This document shows, one piece after another, positions 49,845 through 60,451 of a stretch of DNA of 64,000 bases (positions are counted from its first letter, which is position 1; every line of letters starts with the position of its first letter). The position numbers and the translations under genes are program-made. Source of the stretch: an uncultured Bacteroidales bacterium (GTDB lineage: Bacteria; Bacteroidota; Bacteroidia; Bacteroidales; Paludibacteraceae). A model generated the notes under the pieces. It was not told where the DNA came from. It worked only from the letters and a program-made list of their open reading frames with translations, and made no database searches. The DNA lies in NCBI GenBank assembly GCA_900319005.1, contig ONMV01000005.1, positions 61,146-125,145 of the forward strand, written 5' to 3'.

Positions 49845-50945
49845 TTAAAGCTCCGATTCCTTCAGCCTTTCTGCGTTCTCTGCCACCTGAAGTGCATCGA
49901 TAACTCCCTGAATATCACCATCCATGAAAGCCGCCAAGTTATAAATCGTATATCCGATGCGGTGGTCTGTGATACGTCCCTGCGGATAATTGTAGGTGCG
50001 AATCTTGGCAGAACGGTCTCCCGTTGAAACCATCGTCTTACGGCGCGCTGCGATGTCGTCAATATATTTCTGGTGCTCCTTATCATATATCTGCGTGCGC
50101 AAGCGCGAGAGCGCGCGTTCCTTATTCTTAGGCTGGTCACGCGTCTCGGTACATTCGATAAGTATCTCCTGCGTCTCGCCGGTATTGGGGTTCTTCCACA
50201 TGTACCGTAACCGCACACCCGACTCCACTTTATTGACGTTCTGACCACCGGCTCCACCTGAACGGAAAGTCTCCCATTTGATCTCCCCTTCATTGATATG
50301 CACCTCGAACTCATCCGCCTCGGGCAACACCGCAACCGTAGCTGCCGAAGTATGCACACGACCTTGTGTCTCGGTCACCGGCACACGTTGCACACGGTGA
50401 ACGCCCGATTCGTACTTGAGCGTACCATACACATTCTCGCCGGTTACATTGAAAATAATCTCTTTGTAACCGCCGCAAGCCCCTTCGCTGAAAGAGGAAA
50501 TGGAATATTTAAAGCCCTTGAGTTCGAAATACTTGGTGTACATACGGAACAGATCTCCGGCAAAGATAGCCGCTTCATCACCACCTGTACCGCCACGGAT
50601 CTCCATGACGACGTTCTTGCCGTCCTCGGGATCTTGCGGCAGGAGTTGCAGTTTTAATTCTTCCTCCAGCCTAGGTATCTGCGGTTCCAACTCATCGATT
50701 TCTGCTTTCGCCATTTCCTTCATCTCAGGGTCAGACTCATTGAAAAACAGGTCCTTAGCGTCCTGCAAATCCGTTACGGCTTTTTTATAGCGATGCGCAC
50801 ACTCGAGCACGCGTTCCAAGTCATGATAATCGCGGTTAAGCCGCACATAACGAGCCTGATCGGCTATCACAGCCGGATCGGTAATCAGCAGACTCACTTC
50901 ATGGAACTTAGCCTCCAGACCTTCTATTTTTGATAAAATATCCAT
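49845..50945 (-). CDS. prfA: Peptide chain release factor 1
   Basis: 366 residues. The stop-codon-recognising PxT motif appears as PVT (RVPVTETQGRVHTSA) and the GGQ catalytic motif as SGGAGGQNVNK. It releases nascent chains at UAA and UAG. GGQ glutamine is normally methylated by PrmC, which is not encoded here. Flanked by ttaac microrepeats on both sides. Confidence 0.97.
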   Translation of the reverse strand: MDILSKIEGLEAKFHEVSLLITDPAVIADQARYVRLNRDYHDLERVLECAHRYKKAVTDLQDAKDLFFNESDPEMKEMAKAEIDELEPQIPRLEEELKLQLLPQDPEDGKNVVMEIRGGTGGDEAAIFAGDLFRMYTKYFELKGFKYSISSFSEGACGGYKEIIFNVTGENVYGTLKYESGVHRVQRVPVTETQGRVHTSAATVAVLPEADEFEVHINEGEIKWETFRSGGAGGQNVNKVESGVRLRYMWKNPNTGETQEILIECTETRDQPKNKERALSRLRTQIYDKEHQKYIDDIAARRKTMVSTGDRSAKIRTYNYPQGRITDHRIGYTIYNLAAFMDGDIQGVIDALQVAENAERLKESEL

Positions 50946-51003
50946 TTAACAGTTTAACGTTTTGATGCAATCAAAACCATTTTAACTATTTAACTCTTTA
51001 ACG
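50943..51003. repeat. 'tttaac' microrepeats between prfA and folD
   Basis: Blocks of type tttaacagtttaacg and tttaactatttaactctttaacg surround a GTTTTGATGCAATCAAAAC palindrome (50959-50977). Confidence 0.8.
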
Positions 51004-51895
51004 TTTGTGAAAATGCTTGCAAAGTGTTTTGCAGTAAACTAACAATGGTCATCGGTCCGACGCCTCCGGGAACAGGAGTGATAAACGACGCTTTCGGAGC
51101 TACGTTCTCAAAATCTACGTCTCCCACCAGATGGTATCCGCGAGGCGAATCATCCTCTACACGGTTGATACCCACATCGATGACCACCACCCCCTCTTTG
51201 ACCATGTCGGCTGTCAGCAACTTAGGGCTACCTGCCGCCACAATGATGATATCAGCAGTTCGGCAAATAGCCGCCAAATCACGGGTTTTGGAATGACAGA
51301 CAGTGACGGTTGCATCACCTAAAGAGGCGGCACTCATTCCCGGCAAACTCAAATACGGACGTTGCATGAGTAACATGGCAATCGGTTTGCCGACGATGTT
51401 CGACCGTCCGATCACCACCACATGCTTGCCTTCGGTCCGAATGTCATATCGTGCCAGCAGTTCACGGATTCCGCGGGGCGTTGCGCTAACTAATGACGGC
51501 AACCCTTGCACGGTTCTTCCTACGTTCTCCGGCGTCAAACCATCCACATCTTTGCGATAATCGATGGCGCTCATGATCGTGGTCTCGGAGATATGTTCCG
51601 GCAAGGGTAACTGCACAATAAATCCATCCACAGAGGGGTCATTATTCAGCCTTTTCACCTCATCCAACAACTGCTCTTCCGAGATATCCGCCTCCAATGC
51701 AATCCGCTCCGAAGCGATTCCAACCTCCTCGCAAGCCTTGATTTTATTGGCTACATACGTCTCACTCGCAGGGTTGTTCCCCACGATGACAACTGCCAAT
51801 TTGGGTGCACGAAGACCTTTTGCTTTTAGTATCTGCACTTCTTCGCGTATCTCCGCGCGGATAGTTTGTGATATTTGCTTACCGTCTAATATCAT
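50990..51895 (-). CDS. folD: FolD, methylenetetrahydrofolate dehydrogenase/cyclohydrolase
   Basis: 301 residues. Active-site region [16 protein letters not shown] with the catalytic Lys, [16 protein letters not shown] and the Rossmann segment [12 protein letters not shown] are all present, followed by [12 protein letters not shown]. The enzyme interconverts 5,10-methylene- and 10-formyl-tetrahydrofolate. It overlaps the upstream hypothetical gene by 4 bp and so is part of the ffh operon. Confidence 0.96.
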   Translation of the reverse strand: MILDGKQISQTIRAEIREEVQILKAKGLRAPKLAVVIVGNNPASETYVANKIKACEEVGIASERIALEADISEEQLLDEVKRLNNDPSVDGFIVQLPLPEHISETTIMSAIDYRKDVDGLTPENVGRTVQGLPSLVSATPRGIRELLARYDIRTEGKHVVVIGRSNIVGKPIAMLLMQRPYLSLPGMSAASLGDATVTVCHSKTRDLAAICRTADIIIVAAGSPKLLTADMVKEGVVVIDVGINRVEDDSPRGYHLVGDVDFENVAPKASFITPVPGGVGPMTIVSLLQNTLQAFSQTLKS

Positions 51896-52389
51896 TTTCT
51901 GTCTCTCATTTTCTCATCATTACGCTGTGATTGACGCCAGCGTTGTACATTGTGCCAAATATCTTTCCACTCGCGTTGAGTAATATACCATTCATTTTCG
52001 CGGCGTGGGGGACGATAAACGGAACGCGTCTCTATCTGCACTTTTTTGATGGTGGACGAATCAAACTGATAGACCTGCGCTAAACTGTCTCCGTAAAGCA
52101 AGGCGTCTTGCTCATCCACCTTATGGATTCGCAGTTCATCCACCTTCATCTCTGTAGCCGGATCATCATGCGGCATAGCGCGCCACTCGTTAACGAACAT
52201 CATCACCAGTTTATATGCCCCGAATCCCAGCACGGCAATAATAACAATCATCAAACCATAGTAGGCCTGCCTATCACGCATTTTCATCCAACCACCCCAA
52301 CTATTGGTATAGCGGTTATCCGAGGAATGATGGTGGTGATGTTTTTTCTTCTCACCCCATCCCGGTTGATATATTTTTTCTTCGCTCAT
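51892..52389 (-). CDS. Hypothetical single-pass membrane protein with a natural His stretch
   Basis: 165 residues. A basic cytoplasmic N-terminus containing [10 protein letters not shown], one membrane helix (about 43-65, [22 protein letters not shown]), and a C-terminal soluble region rich in Arg and Trp ([17 protein letters not shown]). Its gene overlaps folD by 4 bp and the stop of ffh by one base, so it is tightly coupled to both. No family recognised; the position after ffh may hint at a membrane-biogenesis role, which is speculative. Confidence 0.72.
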   Translation of the reverse strand: MSEEKIYQPGWGEKKKHHHHHSSDNRYTNSWGGWMKMRDRQAYYGLMIVIIAVLGFGAYKLVMMFVNEWRAMPHDDPATEMKVDELRIHKVDEQDALLYGDSLAQVYQFDSSTIKKVQIETRSVYRPPRRENEWYITQREWKDIWHNVQRWRQSQRNDEKMRDRK

Positions 52390-53693
52390 TAACGTCTCTT
52401 GAATCCCAATTGTTGTACCTTTCGCATCATCTTGCTGGTCTGTTCAAACTGCTTCAAGAATCGGTTCAGGGCTACAATATCCACACCGGCTCCCTTAGCG
52501 ATGCGTGCTTTGCGGCTACCATTCAGCAATGCCGGATTCGTCCGCTCAGCAGGAGTCATGGAATTAATCATTGCCTCGATGGGTTTGAACGCATCATCGC
52601 TGATCTCTACACCTTTCAGGGCTTTGTCCATGCCCGGAATCATGCCCATGAGCTCTTTCATCGAACCCATCTTCTTGATCTGATTGAGCTGACCGATGAA
52701 GTCATTGAAGTCAAACTGGTTCTTGGCGATTTTCTTGGAAATACGGCGTGCTTCGGCTTCGTCGTACTGTTCCTGCGCACGCTCCACGAGGCTGACTACG
52801 TCACCCATACCGAGGATTCGGTCCGCCATTCGTGCCGGATGGAAGACATCAAGCGCCTCCATCTTCTCGCCCGTTCCAATGAACTTGATTGGTTTGTTCA
52901 CCACGGAACGTATCGAGAGCGCCGCTCCACCACGTGCGTCACCATCCAGTTTGGTTAGTACTACACCATCAAAATCCAGACGGTCATTGAACTCCTTGGC
53001 AGTGTTTACCGCATCCTGTCCGGTCATCGCATCAACCACGAACAGCGTCTCCGAAGGCTCTATCGCGTACTTGATAGCGGCTATCTCCTGCATCATCTGC
53101 TCATCCACCGCCAAACGACCTGCCGTATCGACGATTACTACGTCATAGCCGAATTTCTTAGCCTCTGAGATAGCGTCCTGCGCTTTCTTCACAGGGTTCG
53201 ATTCGCCCTCTCCGGTATATACTTTGGCGTTGATCTGTTCGCCTAATACACGTAACTGCTCGATAGCTGCCGGACGATACACGTCGCACGCCACAAGCAT
53301 CACTTTTTTGCCTTTCTTCGTCTGAAGATAGTTAGCCAATTTTGATGCAAAAGTGGTCTTACCAGAACCCTGCAGACCGGACATCAAGATGATTGCCGGA
53401 TTGCCTTTGAGGTTAATCTCCTGCGTCTCACCGCCCATTAATTCCGCCAACTCGTCATGCGTGATTTTCACCATCAGCTGTCCGGGACGAACCGCATTGA
53501 TCACGTTCTGACCCAGCGCTTTTTCTTTCACTTGGTCGGTAAATTGTTTGGCGGTTTTGTAGTTCACATCCGCCTCCAACAGCGCTTTGCGGATATCTTT
53601 GACGGTCTCCGCAATATTGATTTCGGTGATTCTACCCTCACCTTTTAGAATCTTAAAACTTCTTTCTAATCGTTCGCTTAAATTATCAAACAT
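52389..53693 (-). CDS. ffh: Signal recognition particle protein Ffh
   Basis: 434 residues. N domain 1-90, G domain with Walker A GLQGSGKTTF, DTAGR and TKLDGDARGG, and the Met-rich M domain from about 300 (MGMIPGMDKA ... MMRKVQQLGFKRR). It binds 4.5S RNA and signal sequences and docks with FtsY. No SRP RNA gene was recognised in the window. First gene of an operon with the His-stretch membrane protein and folD, with a promoter back-to-back with that of gltX. Confidence 0.97.
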   Translation of the reverse strand: MFDNLSERLERSFKILKGEGRITEINIAETVKDIRKALLEADVNYKTAKQFTDQVKEKALGQNVINAVRPGQLMVKITHDELAELMGGETQEINLKGNPAIILMSGLQGSGKTTFASKLANYLQTKKGKKVMLVACDVYRPAAIEQLRVLGEQINAKVYTGEGESNPVKKAQDAISEAKKFGYDVVIVDTAGRLAVDEQMMQEIAAIKYAIEPSETLFVVDAMTGQDAVNTAKEFNDRLDFDGVVLTKLDGDARGGAALSIRSVVNKPIKFIGTGEKMEALDVFHPARMADRILGMGDVVSLVERAQEQYDEAEARRISKKIAKNQFDFNDFIGQLNQIKKMGSMKELMGMIPGMDKALKGVEISDDAFKPIEAMINSMTPAERTNPALLNGSRKARIAKGAGVDIVALNRFLKQFEQTSKMMRKVQQLGFKRR

Positions 53694-53718
53694 TTTACAC
53701 CTAATTTAATTTTGGGCG

Positions 53719-53750
53719 CAAAGGTACAAAAAAAAATTGATATAGACAAA
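53719..53750 (-). promoter_or_regulatory. Promoter of the ffh operon
   Basis: Minus-strand TTTG (53747-53750) and TAccTTTG (53719-53726). Confidence 0.78.
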
Positions 53751-53784
53751 AAAAATTTGCATATAGACAAAAAAAATTTGCATA
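53739..53784. repeat. 21-bp tandem duplication between divergent promoters
   Basis: atatagacaaaaaaaatttgc occurs twice in tandem (53740-53760 and 53761-53781). Each unit carries a -33 element for each strand, so the duplication supplies spare boxes. Confidence 0.85.
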
Positions 53785-53808
53785 TGTGTAATTTTTATTG
53801 TAATTTTG
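53777..53808 (+). promoter_or_regulatory. Promoter of gltX
   Basis: TTTG 53777-53780 and TAatTTTG 53801-53808, 22 bases before the ATG. Confidence 0.78.
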
Positions 53809-53830
53809 TGCCCGCAAATGTTTTTTTAAT

Positions 53831-55435
53831 ATGGAAAGAAGAGTAAGAGTTCGTTTTGCGCCCTCTCCAACGGGTGCGCTTCACATCGGCGGTGTACGTA
53901 CCGCATTGTATAACTATCTGTTTGCTCGCCAGCACGGCGGAGATATGCTCCTTCGTATCGAAGACACCGACTCCACCCGTTTTGTACCCGGAGCTGAGGA
54001 ATACATCCTCGAAGCGCTGGATTGGCTTGGTATTGGCATTGACGAAGGGCTCCGTCTGAAGAAAGGTACTAAAGAAATTGAAGCAGTCGGTTCTCATGGC
54101 CCGTATCGTCAGTCTGAACGCCGTGAGATCTATCATCAATATGTGAAACAGTTGCTCGACTCCGGACATGCGTATATCGCGTTTGACACGCCCGAGGAAC
54201 TCGAAGCCAAACGTGCTGAAATCCCTAATTTTCAATACGATGCCCGCACGCGCCTCCAGATGCGCAACTCCTTAACGATGTCCGCTGATGAGGTGGCAGC
54301 TTGCATCAATGCAGGATCTAAATATGTCGTTCGTTTCAAAGTGGAGCCAAACGAGGACGTACATGTGCATGATTTGATCCGCGGTGAGGTGGTCATCAAC
54401 TCCAATATCTTGGACGATAAAGTGCTCTATAAATCCGCGGACGACCTGCCCACTTACCATTTGGCAAACATCGTGGACGACCATCTGATGGAAATCTCGC
54501 ACGTCATCCGCGGCGAGGAATGGTTGCCTTCTGCCCCACTCCATGTGCTGCTCTATCGTGCATTCGGATGGGAGGATACGATGCCCGAGTTCGCCCATTT
54601 GCCTTTGTTGCTCAAACCCGATGGTAACGGCAAACTCTCCAAACGTGACGGTGACCGACTCGGTTTCCCTGTCTTCCCGCTGGAGTTCCACAACCAGAAA
54701 GATGGCACTGTCTCTTCCGGTTACCGCGAGAGCGGCTATCTGCCCGAGGCGGTTATTAACTTCCTCGCCCTGCTGGGTTGGCATGGTTCCGGTGATCAGG
54801 AGATGTACACTATGGACGAACTGATCAAGGATTTCTCCCTTGACCGTGTGTCCAAATCCGGCGCTAAGTTCGATTACGAAAAAGGCAAATGGTTCAACCA
54901 CCAATACCTCCAACTCCGCTCCAACGAAGAACTCGCAGAGATGTTTATGCCGGTTCTTGAGGAGAAAATGTCAAATCTCAATTGTCAAATGTCAAATGAC
55001 AAAACGATGATTGCCAAAATCATCGGTTTGACCAAGGACCGCGTGAACTTTGTTCCGGAACTCTGGGACCAAACGAATTTCTTCTTCGTTGCCCCCACCG
55101 AGTATGACGAGAAATCCCTCAAGAAACGCTGGAAAGAGGATTCGCCCAAACACATGAGCGAACTCATTGCGCTCCTCGAGACCGTTTCCGAAGAGGATTG
55201 GCATAAAAACGAACAAGTTGTAAATGACCAAACGGTAAATACACTTTGGCATCTTGACAAAGTGGTCATGCCTTGGATTGAGAGCAAAGAGTATGGTGTG
55301 GGTATCGTCATGAATGCCTTCCGTATCTGTCTTGTTGGCGCAGCGCGCGGTCCGCATATCTGGAACATTACTGACATCTTGGGCAAGAAGGAAACGCTCC
55401 GCCGCGTCAAAGCAGCTTTGGAAAATATTCAATAA
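53831..55435 (+). CDS. gltX: Glutamyl-tRNA synthetase
   Basis: 534 residues. Class I signatures: [13 protein letters not shown] (HIGH) and KLSKRDGD (KMSKS). It charges tRNA-Glu. Two low-complexity stretches in the C-terminal anticodon-binding half look inserted: [12 protein letters not shown] (DNA 54968-55000, tcaaatg repeat) and [11 protein letters not shown] (DNA 55214-55242). Both keep the frame. Promoter is divergent from ffh; the NSS transporter follows after 24 bases. Confidence 0.97.
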   Translation: MERRVRVRFAPSPTGALHIGGVRTALYNYLFARQHGGDMLLRIEDTDSTRFVPGAEEYILEALDWLGIGIDEGLRLKKGTKEIEAVGSHGPYRQSERREIYHQYVKQLLDSGHAYIAFDTPEELEAKRAEIPNFQYDARTRLQMRNSLTMSADEVAACINAGSKYVVRFKVEPNEDVHVHDLIRGEVVINSNILDDKVLYKSADDLPTYHLANIVDDHLMEISHVIRGEEWLPSAPLHVLLYRAFGWEDTMPEFAHLPLLLKPDGNGKLSKRDGDRLGFPVFPLEFHNQKDGTVSSGYRESGYLPEAVINFLALLGWHGSGDQEMYTMDELIKDFSLDRVSKSGAKFDYEKGKWFNHQYLQLRSNEELAEMFMPVLEEKMSNLNCQMSNDKTMIAKIIGLTKDRVNFVPELWDQTNFFFVAPTEYDEKSLKKRWKEDSPKHMSELIALLETVSEEDWHKNEQVVNDQTVNTLWHLDKVVMPWIESKEYGVGIVMNAFRICLVGAARGPHIWNITDILGKKETLRRVKAALENIQ

Positions 55436-55459
55436 TGATACATACACATTAAATTATTT

Positions 55460-56818
55460 ATGGGACAAGAAAACAATTCTGGTTTTAGCTCAAAAGTAGG
55501 TGTCATCATGGCAGCTGCCGGTAGTGCTATCGGATTAGGAAACATCTGGAAGTTCCCGTACGAAACGGGAGAAAACGGTGGAGGTGCATTTTTGATTGTG
55601 TACCTGCTCTGCGTCCTGCTTTTTGGTATGCCGCTGTTGATGACGGAGTTCCTCATCGGACGCAAAGCCGGCAAATCCACTTTCTCCGCTTTTCGTGAGA
55701 TCAGTGGTTCCAATCGCTGGCAATGGTTAGGATGGCTCTCGTCCTTTACGGTTTTTATCCTTTTGGGATTCTATTTTGTGGTAACAGGTTGGTGCTTCAA
55801 CTACCTCTATGAAGCCATTTTCAACTCCTATATAGGAATGGGAACCGATGAACTTCTGAACCATTTCACAGCGATCACATCCAATCCGCTGCGGATGTCG
55901 TTTTGCAGCATCATCCCTATTTTCCTGACAGCAGCCGTGCTCTGGTTTGGCGTTACGCAAGGTATTGAGCGACTCAGCAAGATTCTTATGCCGCTTCTTA
56001 TCGTCATGATGATCGTTATGGCGGGACGGGTAATGATGTTGGATGGCAGTAGTTTAGGTATGCGATTCCTCTTTGAGGTCGATTTCTCAAAAATCACACC
56101 GCAGGTATTCATGGAGGCGGCGGGTCAATGTTTCTTCAGTCTCTCTATTGGTCTGGGATTGCTTATCACTTATGGAGCCTATATGCCCAAAGATCAGGAC
56201 GTTTCCATGACCTCTTTCCAAGTATTGTTTTTGGATACGCTTGTCGCGCTACTGGCGGGTGTAATTATTTTCCCTGCTGTCTTCGCATTCGGTTTCAACC
56301 CCGCAGAAGGACCGCAACTGGTTTTTGTTGTCCTCCCTGCTGTGATGCAACATATGTCGTTTGTTTGGTTTAGCGGAGTGTTCTTTTTCTCTCTTTTGTG
56401 CATTGCTGCTATTACCTCAACGATCTCGCTCATGGAGGTTGTAGTTGCTGCTATCACCGAGTTTACTCATGGCAAAATCAACCGTCATAAAAGTGTGCTC
56501 ATCACAACCGGTTTGATGTCTTTGTTGGCGGTTATTTATGTGCTCTCCATGACCAATACATGGTCTGCTCTCCGTTTCTTTGACAAGGATCTTTTCCAAA
56601 TAGCGGATGACTTGGTTACGATTTTCCTGATGCCTTTGAGTGCTTTATGTATGTCGCTTTTTGTCGGATGGTTTATGCCGGCTAAGGATATTGATGTCGT
56701 GCCATATAGCAAAAATCGCTTCAAAAAATGGTCACGACCGATATTTGTTTTCCTCCTCCGATGGTTTGTTCCTATTGCCATTTTGCTGGTCTTCCTCAAC
56801 GGTCTCGGGATCATCTAA
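55460..56818 (+). CDS. Sodium-dependent NSS (SNF) family transporter
   Basis: 452 residues with about 11-12 membrane helices. The first helix shows the unwound sodium/substrate site typical of the family (AAAGSAIGLGNIWKFPY), followed by NGGGAFLIVY. Bacterial members such as LeuT, MhsT and TnaT import amino acids with Na+. In this organism the sodium gradient could come from the methylmalonyl-CoA decarboxylase. Substrate not predictable. Confidence 0.93.
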   Translation: MGQENNSGFSSKVGVIMAAAGSAIGLGNIWKFPYETGENGGGAFLIVYLLCVLLFGMPLLMTEFLIGRKAGKSTFSAFREISGSNRWQWLGWLSSFTVFILLGFYFVVTGWCFNYLYEAIFNSYIGMGTDELLNHFTAITSNPLRMSFCSIIPIFLTAAVLWFGVTQGIERLSKILMPLLIVMMIVMAGRVMMLDGSSLGMRFLFEVDFSKITPQVFMEAAGQCFFSLSIGLGLLITYGAYMPKDQDVSMTSFQVLFLDTLVALLAGVIIFPAVFAFGFNPAEGPQLVFVVLPAVMQHMSFVWFSGVFFFSLLCIAAITSTISLMEVVVAAITEFTHGKINRHKSVLITTGLMSLLAVIYVLSMTNTWSALRFFDKDLFQIADDLVTIFLMPLSALCMSLFVGWFMPAKDIDVVPYSKNRFKKWSRPIFVFLLRWFVPIAILLVFLNGLGII

Positions 56819-56867
56819 ATCATAAAAAAAGAGGTCATTAAAAAGTACATAGCTTTTTTGTACATCC

Positions 56868-58610
56868 ATGACACCCCGAGAGGCACTAAAGACATATTTT
56901 GGTTATGATGATTTCCGCCCGTTACAGGAGGAGATTATTGATTCGATTTTAGCCGGACGAGACACGCTGGCTTTGATGCCGACGGGCGGCGGAAAGAGTA
57001 TCTGCTTTCAGGTTCCCACCCTCGTCATGGGCAATGAGAATCCCGAGAAACGGCTATGTCTCGTGGTAACACCTCTGATAGCGTTAATGCGGGATCAGGT
57101 GGAGAACCTCAAAGCGCGGGGTATCCATGCCGCGGCGGTCTATACCGGCATGAATTGGGACAAACAGCGCGTTGCGCTGGATAACTGCCTCTACGGACCT
57201 TATCATTTTCTGTATTGTTCTCCGGAAAGACTTGAAAGCGAAGAATTTAGAAAGCGCCTCCATGATTTGCCTATCGGACTGATTGCTGTGGATGAAGCGC
57301 ATTGTATCTCCCAATGGGGCTATGATTTTCGGCCTTCTTATCTGAATATAGCGGCTGTCCGCGAACTGCTGCCGAACGTTCCAGTACTCGCTCTAACAGC
57401 TACGGCTACGCCGGAAACAATAGATGATATACAAGCCAAGCTTGGCTTTGCCTCCCCCAACGTCCTTCGTAAATCTTTCCATCGCGAGAACCTCATCTAC
57501 GTCGTCCGCCGGACCGATAAGAAAGAAGAACAGGTAGCACATATCCTTTCCCGCGTCCCGGGTTCTGCTATCGTCTATGTCCGCAATCGTAAACGCGCCC
57601 AGGAACTATCCGAATGGCTCAATTGTCAATTGTCAAATATCAATTGTCAATTCTACCATGCCGGTCTGACCACCAAAGAACGCAACGAACGCCAAGAGGC
57701 ATGGACACGAGGCGACACACGCGTTATTGTGGCAACCAACGCTTTTGGTATGGGTATTGACAAACCAGATGTGCGCGTCGTCATCCATTATGATCTGCCT
57801 TCCCATTTGGAGAGTTACTATCAGGAAGCAGGGCGTGCCGGACGGGACGGGAAAACAGCTTACGCCGTGCTGCTTTATAATGAGCAGGAGGACAAAGCCA
57901 AAATGCATAAACGAGCAGTGGACACCTATCCGCCCAAGGAGTTTGTGGACCAGGTTTACCATAAAACGATGGATTTTCTGCAAATAGGAGCCGGCAGTGG
58001 TTTAGGACATCGCTTTGCCTTGCATATTGACCAGCTATGCCATGTAATGAAACTGCCTGTTATTCAAACCTACTCCGCCCTGCATATTCTCACACAAGCG
58101 GGTTATATCGACTTTGAAGAAGAACATGAGACCCAACCTCGCGTGCAGATCAAAGTGCCGCGGCATCAGTTAGGCGAATACAACCTCTCCCGCGAACAAG
58201 CAGAGCTGTTAGATCTGCTGATGCGCTCATATACAGGCATTTATACGGACCTGCAATATGTCCGCGAAGCGGATGAACCCTCAAACCCTCAAACCCTCAA
58301 ACCTTCAAACCATGAGTTATTAGTCTCTTTGGCACAAAGAGGAATTATAACGTACATCCCCCGTTCGGTAGGATGTAGTCTTACTATGACAAAAGAGCGA
58401 CAGACAGAAATCTATCTATCGCCCTCTATTTTCGAAGAACGTCAGGAACGTTTCCTTTCCAAACTTCAAGCAATGCTCGAATACGCAGACCAGACTCAGT
58501 TCTGCCGCGAGCAAGTGTTGTTAGCGTATTTTGGAGAAAAAAACGCAGTGCCTTGCGGGCACTGCGATGTTTGTCGTGAATTGGAGCGAATTATTCAGCA
58601 GCCAATGTAA
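56868..58610 (+). CDS. recQ: RecQ-family ATP-dependent DNA helicase
   Basis: 580 residues. Walker [15 protein letters not shown] box [12 protein letters not shown], helicase C motifs ([22 protein letters not shown]) and RecQ zinc-type Cys residues are visible. The zinc motif lies at the very end (CREQVLL ... PCGHCDVC). No HRDC domain is present. Two in-frame inserts occur: [11 protein letters not shown] (DNA 57619-57652) and [11 protein letters not shown] (DNA 58276-58312, ctcaaac repeat). The final 20 bases overlap tsf, whose terminator is built from the zinc-motif codons. It unwinds DNA in recombination repair. Confidence 0.93.
   Translation: MTPREALKTYFGYDDFRPLQEEIIDSILAGRDTLALMPTGGGKSICFQVPTLVMGNENPEKRLCLVVTPLIALMRDQVENLKARGIHAAAVYTGMNWDKQRVALDNCLYGPYHFLYCSPERLESEEFRKRLHDLPIGLIAVDEAHCISQWGYDFRPSYLNIAAVRELLPNVPVLALTATATPETIDDIQAKLGFASPNVLRKSFHRENLIYVVRRTDKKEEQVAHILSRVPGSAIVYVRNRKRAQELSEWLNCQLSNINCQFYHAGLTTKERNERQEAWTRGDTRVIVATNAFGMGIDKPDVRVVIHYDLPSHLESYYQEAGRAGRDGKTAYAVLLYNEQEDKAKMHKRAVDTYPPKEFVDQVYHKTMDFLQIGAGSGLGHRFALHIDQLCHVMKLPVIQTYSALHILTQAGYIDFEEEHETQPRVQIKVPRHQLGEYNLSREQAELLDLLMRSYTGIYTDLQYVREADEPSNPQTLKPSNHELLVSLAQRGIITYIPRSVGCSLTMTKERQTEIYLSPSIFEERQERFLSKLQAMLEYADQTQFCREQVLLAYFGEKNAVPCGHCDVCRELERIIQQPM
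58537..58566 (-). terminator. Terminator of the rpsB-tsf transcript, inside recQ
   Basis: On the minus strand CGCAGTGCC / GGCACTGCG (58558-58566 with 58544-58552) forms a 9-bp perfect stem with a 5-base loop, followed by seven T (58537-58543). On the plus strand the same bases encode the RecQ zinc motif. Confidence 0.88.
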
Positions 58611-59583
58611 CACGACGGAAGTCTTTGATTACCACACCTTTAGCTTTCAGCACATCCTTCACGAGTTCTTTGCTCTCGCTCATGATATAAGCCTGCTCAA
58701 CGAGTGTGTTCTCTTTCAAGAACTTACCCAGACGACCTTGAGCGATCATCTCGATCTTCTTTGCTTGGTTAGCAAGGTTAGCCTCTGCCTCTACCGGAAC
58801 TTTCGCACGGATGTCACGAGCCACTTGAGCTTGCTCCTCAGTCAGCCAACCCTTTGCGGTGTTCGAAGAGATGTGATCATCGCTATCGCAGTGAGCCGGG
58901 TTCAAACCAGCCTTGCGCAGTGCGTTCTCAACAGCTTTGTTGATCTCGTCCTGTTTGGTCTTCTCGATAGCTACCTCGAGCTCGTGCTTCTTCACCTCTT
59001 CTGCTACATGATCAGCGTCAAGAGCAATCGGGCTCATTGCTGCTACCTGCATCGAGATGCCGTGAACGGTCTCTTGGTCTGCACCTGCCTCTGCTGCAAC
59101 GAGCGAGCTCAGTTTGTTACCAAGGTGGTTGTATGCATCTACTACCGGTGCCTCCAAGCAAGCGTAGTCAGCCAACTCCATCTTCTCACCCGTAACGCCG
59201 GAGCGCTCGGTTACGATCTCTGCAACGGTGAAGTTACCGATCTTGAGAGCTGCCAACTCCTCTTTGCTCTGTACTTTGTTATCCAAAGCAGCGTCAAGGA
59301 TGAGCTTAACCATTCCTACGAAGTCCTCGTTCTTTGCAACGAAGTCGGTCTCGCACTTAACGCCGACGATTGCGCCGAAGTTATCTTTTACTTTTGCGAG
59401 TACGCAACCCTCTGATGCTTCACGGTCGCTACGCTTTGCTGCGATTGCCTGTCCGCGCTTACGGAGCAAGTCCTTCGCAACCTCGAAATCACCGTTTGCC
59501 TCTTCGAGAGCTTTCTTTACGTCCATCATACCTGCACCGGTGATGTCACGCAATTTCTTAATATCTGCTAATGTTACAGCCAT
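58591..59583 (-). CDS. tsf: Elongation factor Ts
   Basis: 330 residues. The N-terminal UBA-like domain has [21 protein letters not shown] and the core [10 protein letters not shown], both diagnostic. It exchanges GDP for GTP on EF-Tu. The length is typical of the Bacteroidetes form with an extended core. It follows rpsB after 28 bases of 'ttacgattt' microrepeat. Its terminator lies inside recQ on the opposite strand. Confidence 0.97.
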   Translation of the reverse strand: MAVTLADIKKLRDITGAGMMDVKKALEEANGDFEVAKDLLRKRGQAIAAKRSDREASEGCVLAKVKDNFGAIVGVKCETDFVAKNEDFVGMVKLILDAALDNKVQSKEELAALKIGNFTVAEIVTERSGVTGEKMELADYACLEAPVVDAYNHLGNKLSSLVAAEAGADQETVHGISMQVAAMSPIALDADHVAEEVKKHELEVAIEKTKQDEINKAVENALRKAGLNPAHCDSDDHISSNTAKGWLTEEQAQVARDIRAKVPVEAEANLANQAKKIEMIAQGRLGKFLKENTLVEQAYIMSESKELVKDVLKAKGVVIKDFRRVTLAAE

Positions 59584-59611
59584 TTTAATTTACGATTTAA
59601 CGATTTACGAT

Positions 59612-60436
59612 TTACTCTGCCTCTTTAGCCTCTGCTACTTTCTCAGCCTCTGCTTTCGGAGCTGCTTTGCGGATACGTTGACGACGCTCTTTCGGAGCCG
59701 GAGCCTCTGAATTAGCCTGAGCCTCTGCTGCTTCCTCGTCAGCTTTCTCTACTTTACGCTCCTCAAGACCCTCTTTGATAGCATCGCATACTGCGCCGAG
59801 GATCACGTCGATAGCTTTCGTTGCATCATCGTTTGCAGGGATCACGAAATCAATGTTATTCGGATTCGAGTTGGTATCTACGATTGCGAATACTGGAATA
59901 CCCAGACGGTTTGCCTCTGCTACTGCAATCTTCTCTTTGATGACGTCCACTACGAATACAGCGCTCGGAAGACGAGTCATGTCGGCGATAGAACCGAGGT
60001 TCTTCTCCAGTTTCTCACGCTGACGGCTGATTTGCAGTTTCTCGCGTTTCGAAACATTATCCAGCGTACCATCGGTACTCATCTTGTCAATCTGACTCAT
60101 TTTCTTCACAGCCTTGCGGATGGTCGGGAAGTTAGTCAACATACCACCTGCCCAACGCTCTGTGATATACGGCATACCCACCTCTTGTGCGTGAGCTGCA
60201 ATAACCTCTTGAGCCTGTTTCTTAGTACCAACGAAGAGTACTTTGCGACCGCTGCGTGCCAGGTTTTTCAAAGCTTCAGCTGCCTCGTCAACCTTAACTA
60301 CAGTCTTGTTCAAGTCGATGATGTGAATACCGTTGCGCTCCATGTAGATGTAAGGAGCCATTGCCGGGTTCCATTTGCGTTTGAGGTGGCCAAAATGTGC
60401 GCCAGCCTCGAGCAATTGATCAAAATTTGTTCTCAT
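59612..60436 (-). CDS. rpsB: 30S ribosomal protein S2
   Basis: 274 residues. Signatures NFDQLLEAGAHFGHLKRKWNPAMAPYIYMERNGIHIIDL and PITERWAGGMLTNF type segments (shown here in part: GAHFGHLKRKWNP, ERWAGGMLTN). The C-terminus is extended by an Ala/Glu-rich tail (about 235-274), common in Bacteroidetes. A 235-base leader with two hairpins lies upstream and may mediate autoregulation, as for S2 in other bacteria. Confidence 0.97.
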   Translation of the reverse strand: MRTNFDQLLEAGAHFGHLKRKWNPAMAPYIYMERNGIHIIDLNKTVVKVDEAAEALKNLARSGRKVLFVGTKKQAQEVIAAHAQEVGMPYITERWAGGMLTNFPTIRKAVKKMSQIDKMSTDGTLDNVSKREKLQISRQREKLEKNLGSIADMTRLPSAVFVVDVIKEKIAVAEANRLGIPVFAIVDTNSNPNNIDFVIPANDDATKAIDVILGAVCDAIKEGLEERKVEKADEEAAEAQANSEAPAPKERRQRIRKAAPKAEAEKVAEAKEAE

Positions 60437-60451
60437 TTTGTTTTGGATTAA

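Noticed and set aside
50340-50400. PVT instead of PAT in the release factor 1 recognition motif
   Set aside because: Both PAT and PVT are normal variants of the PxT motif, so nothing unusual is implied.
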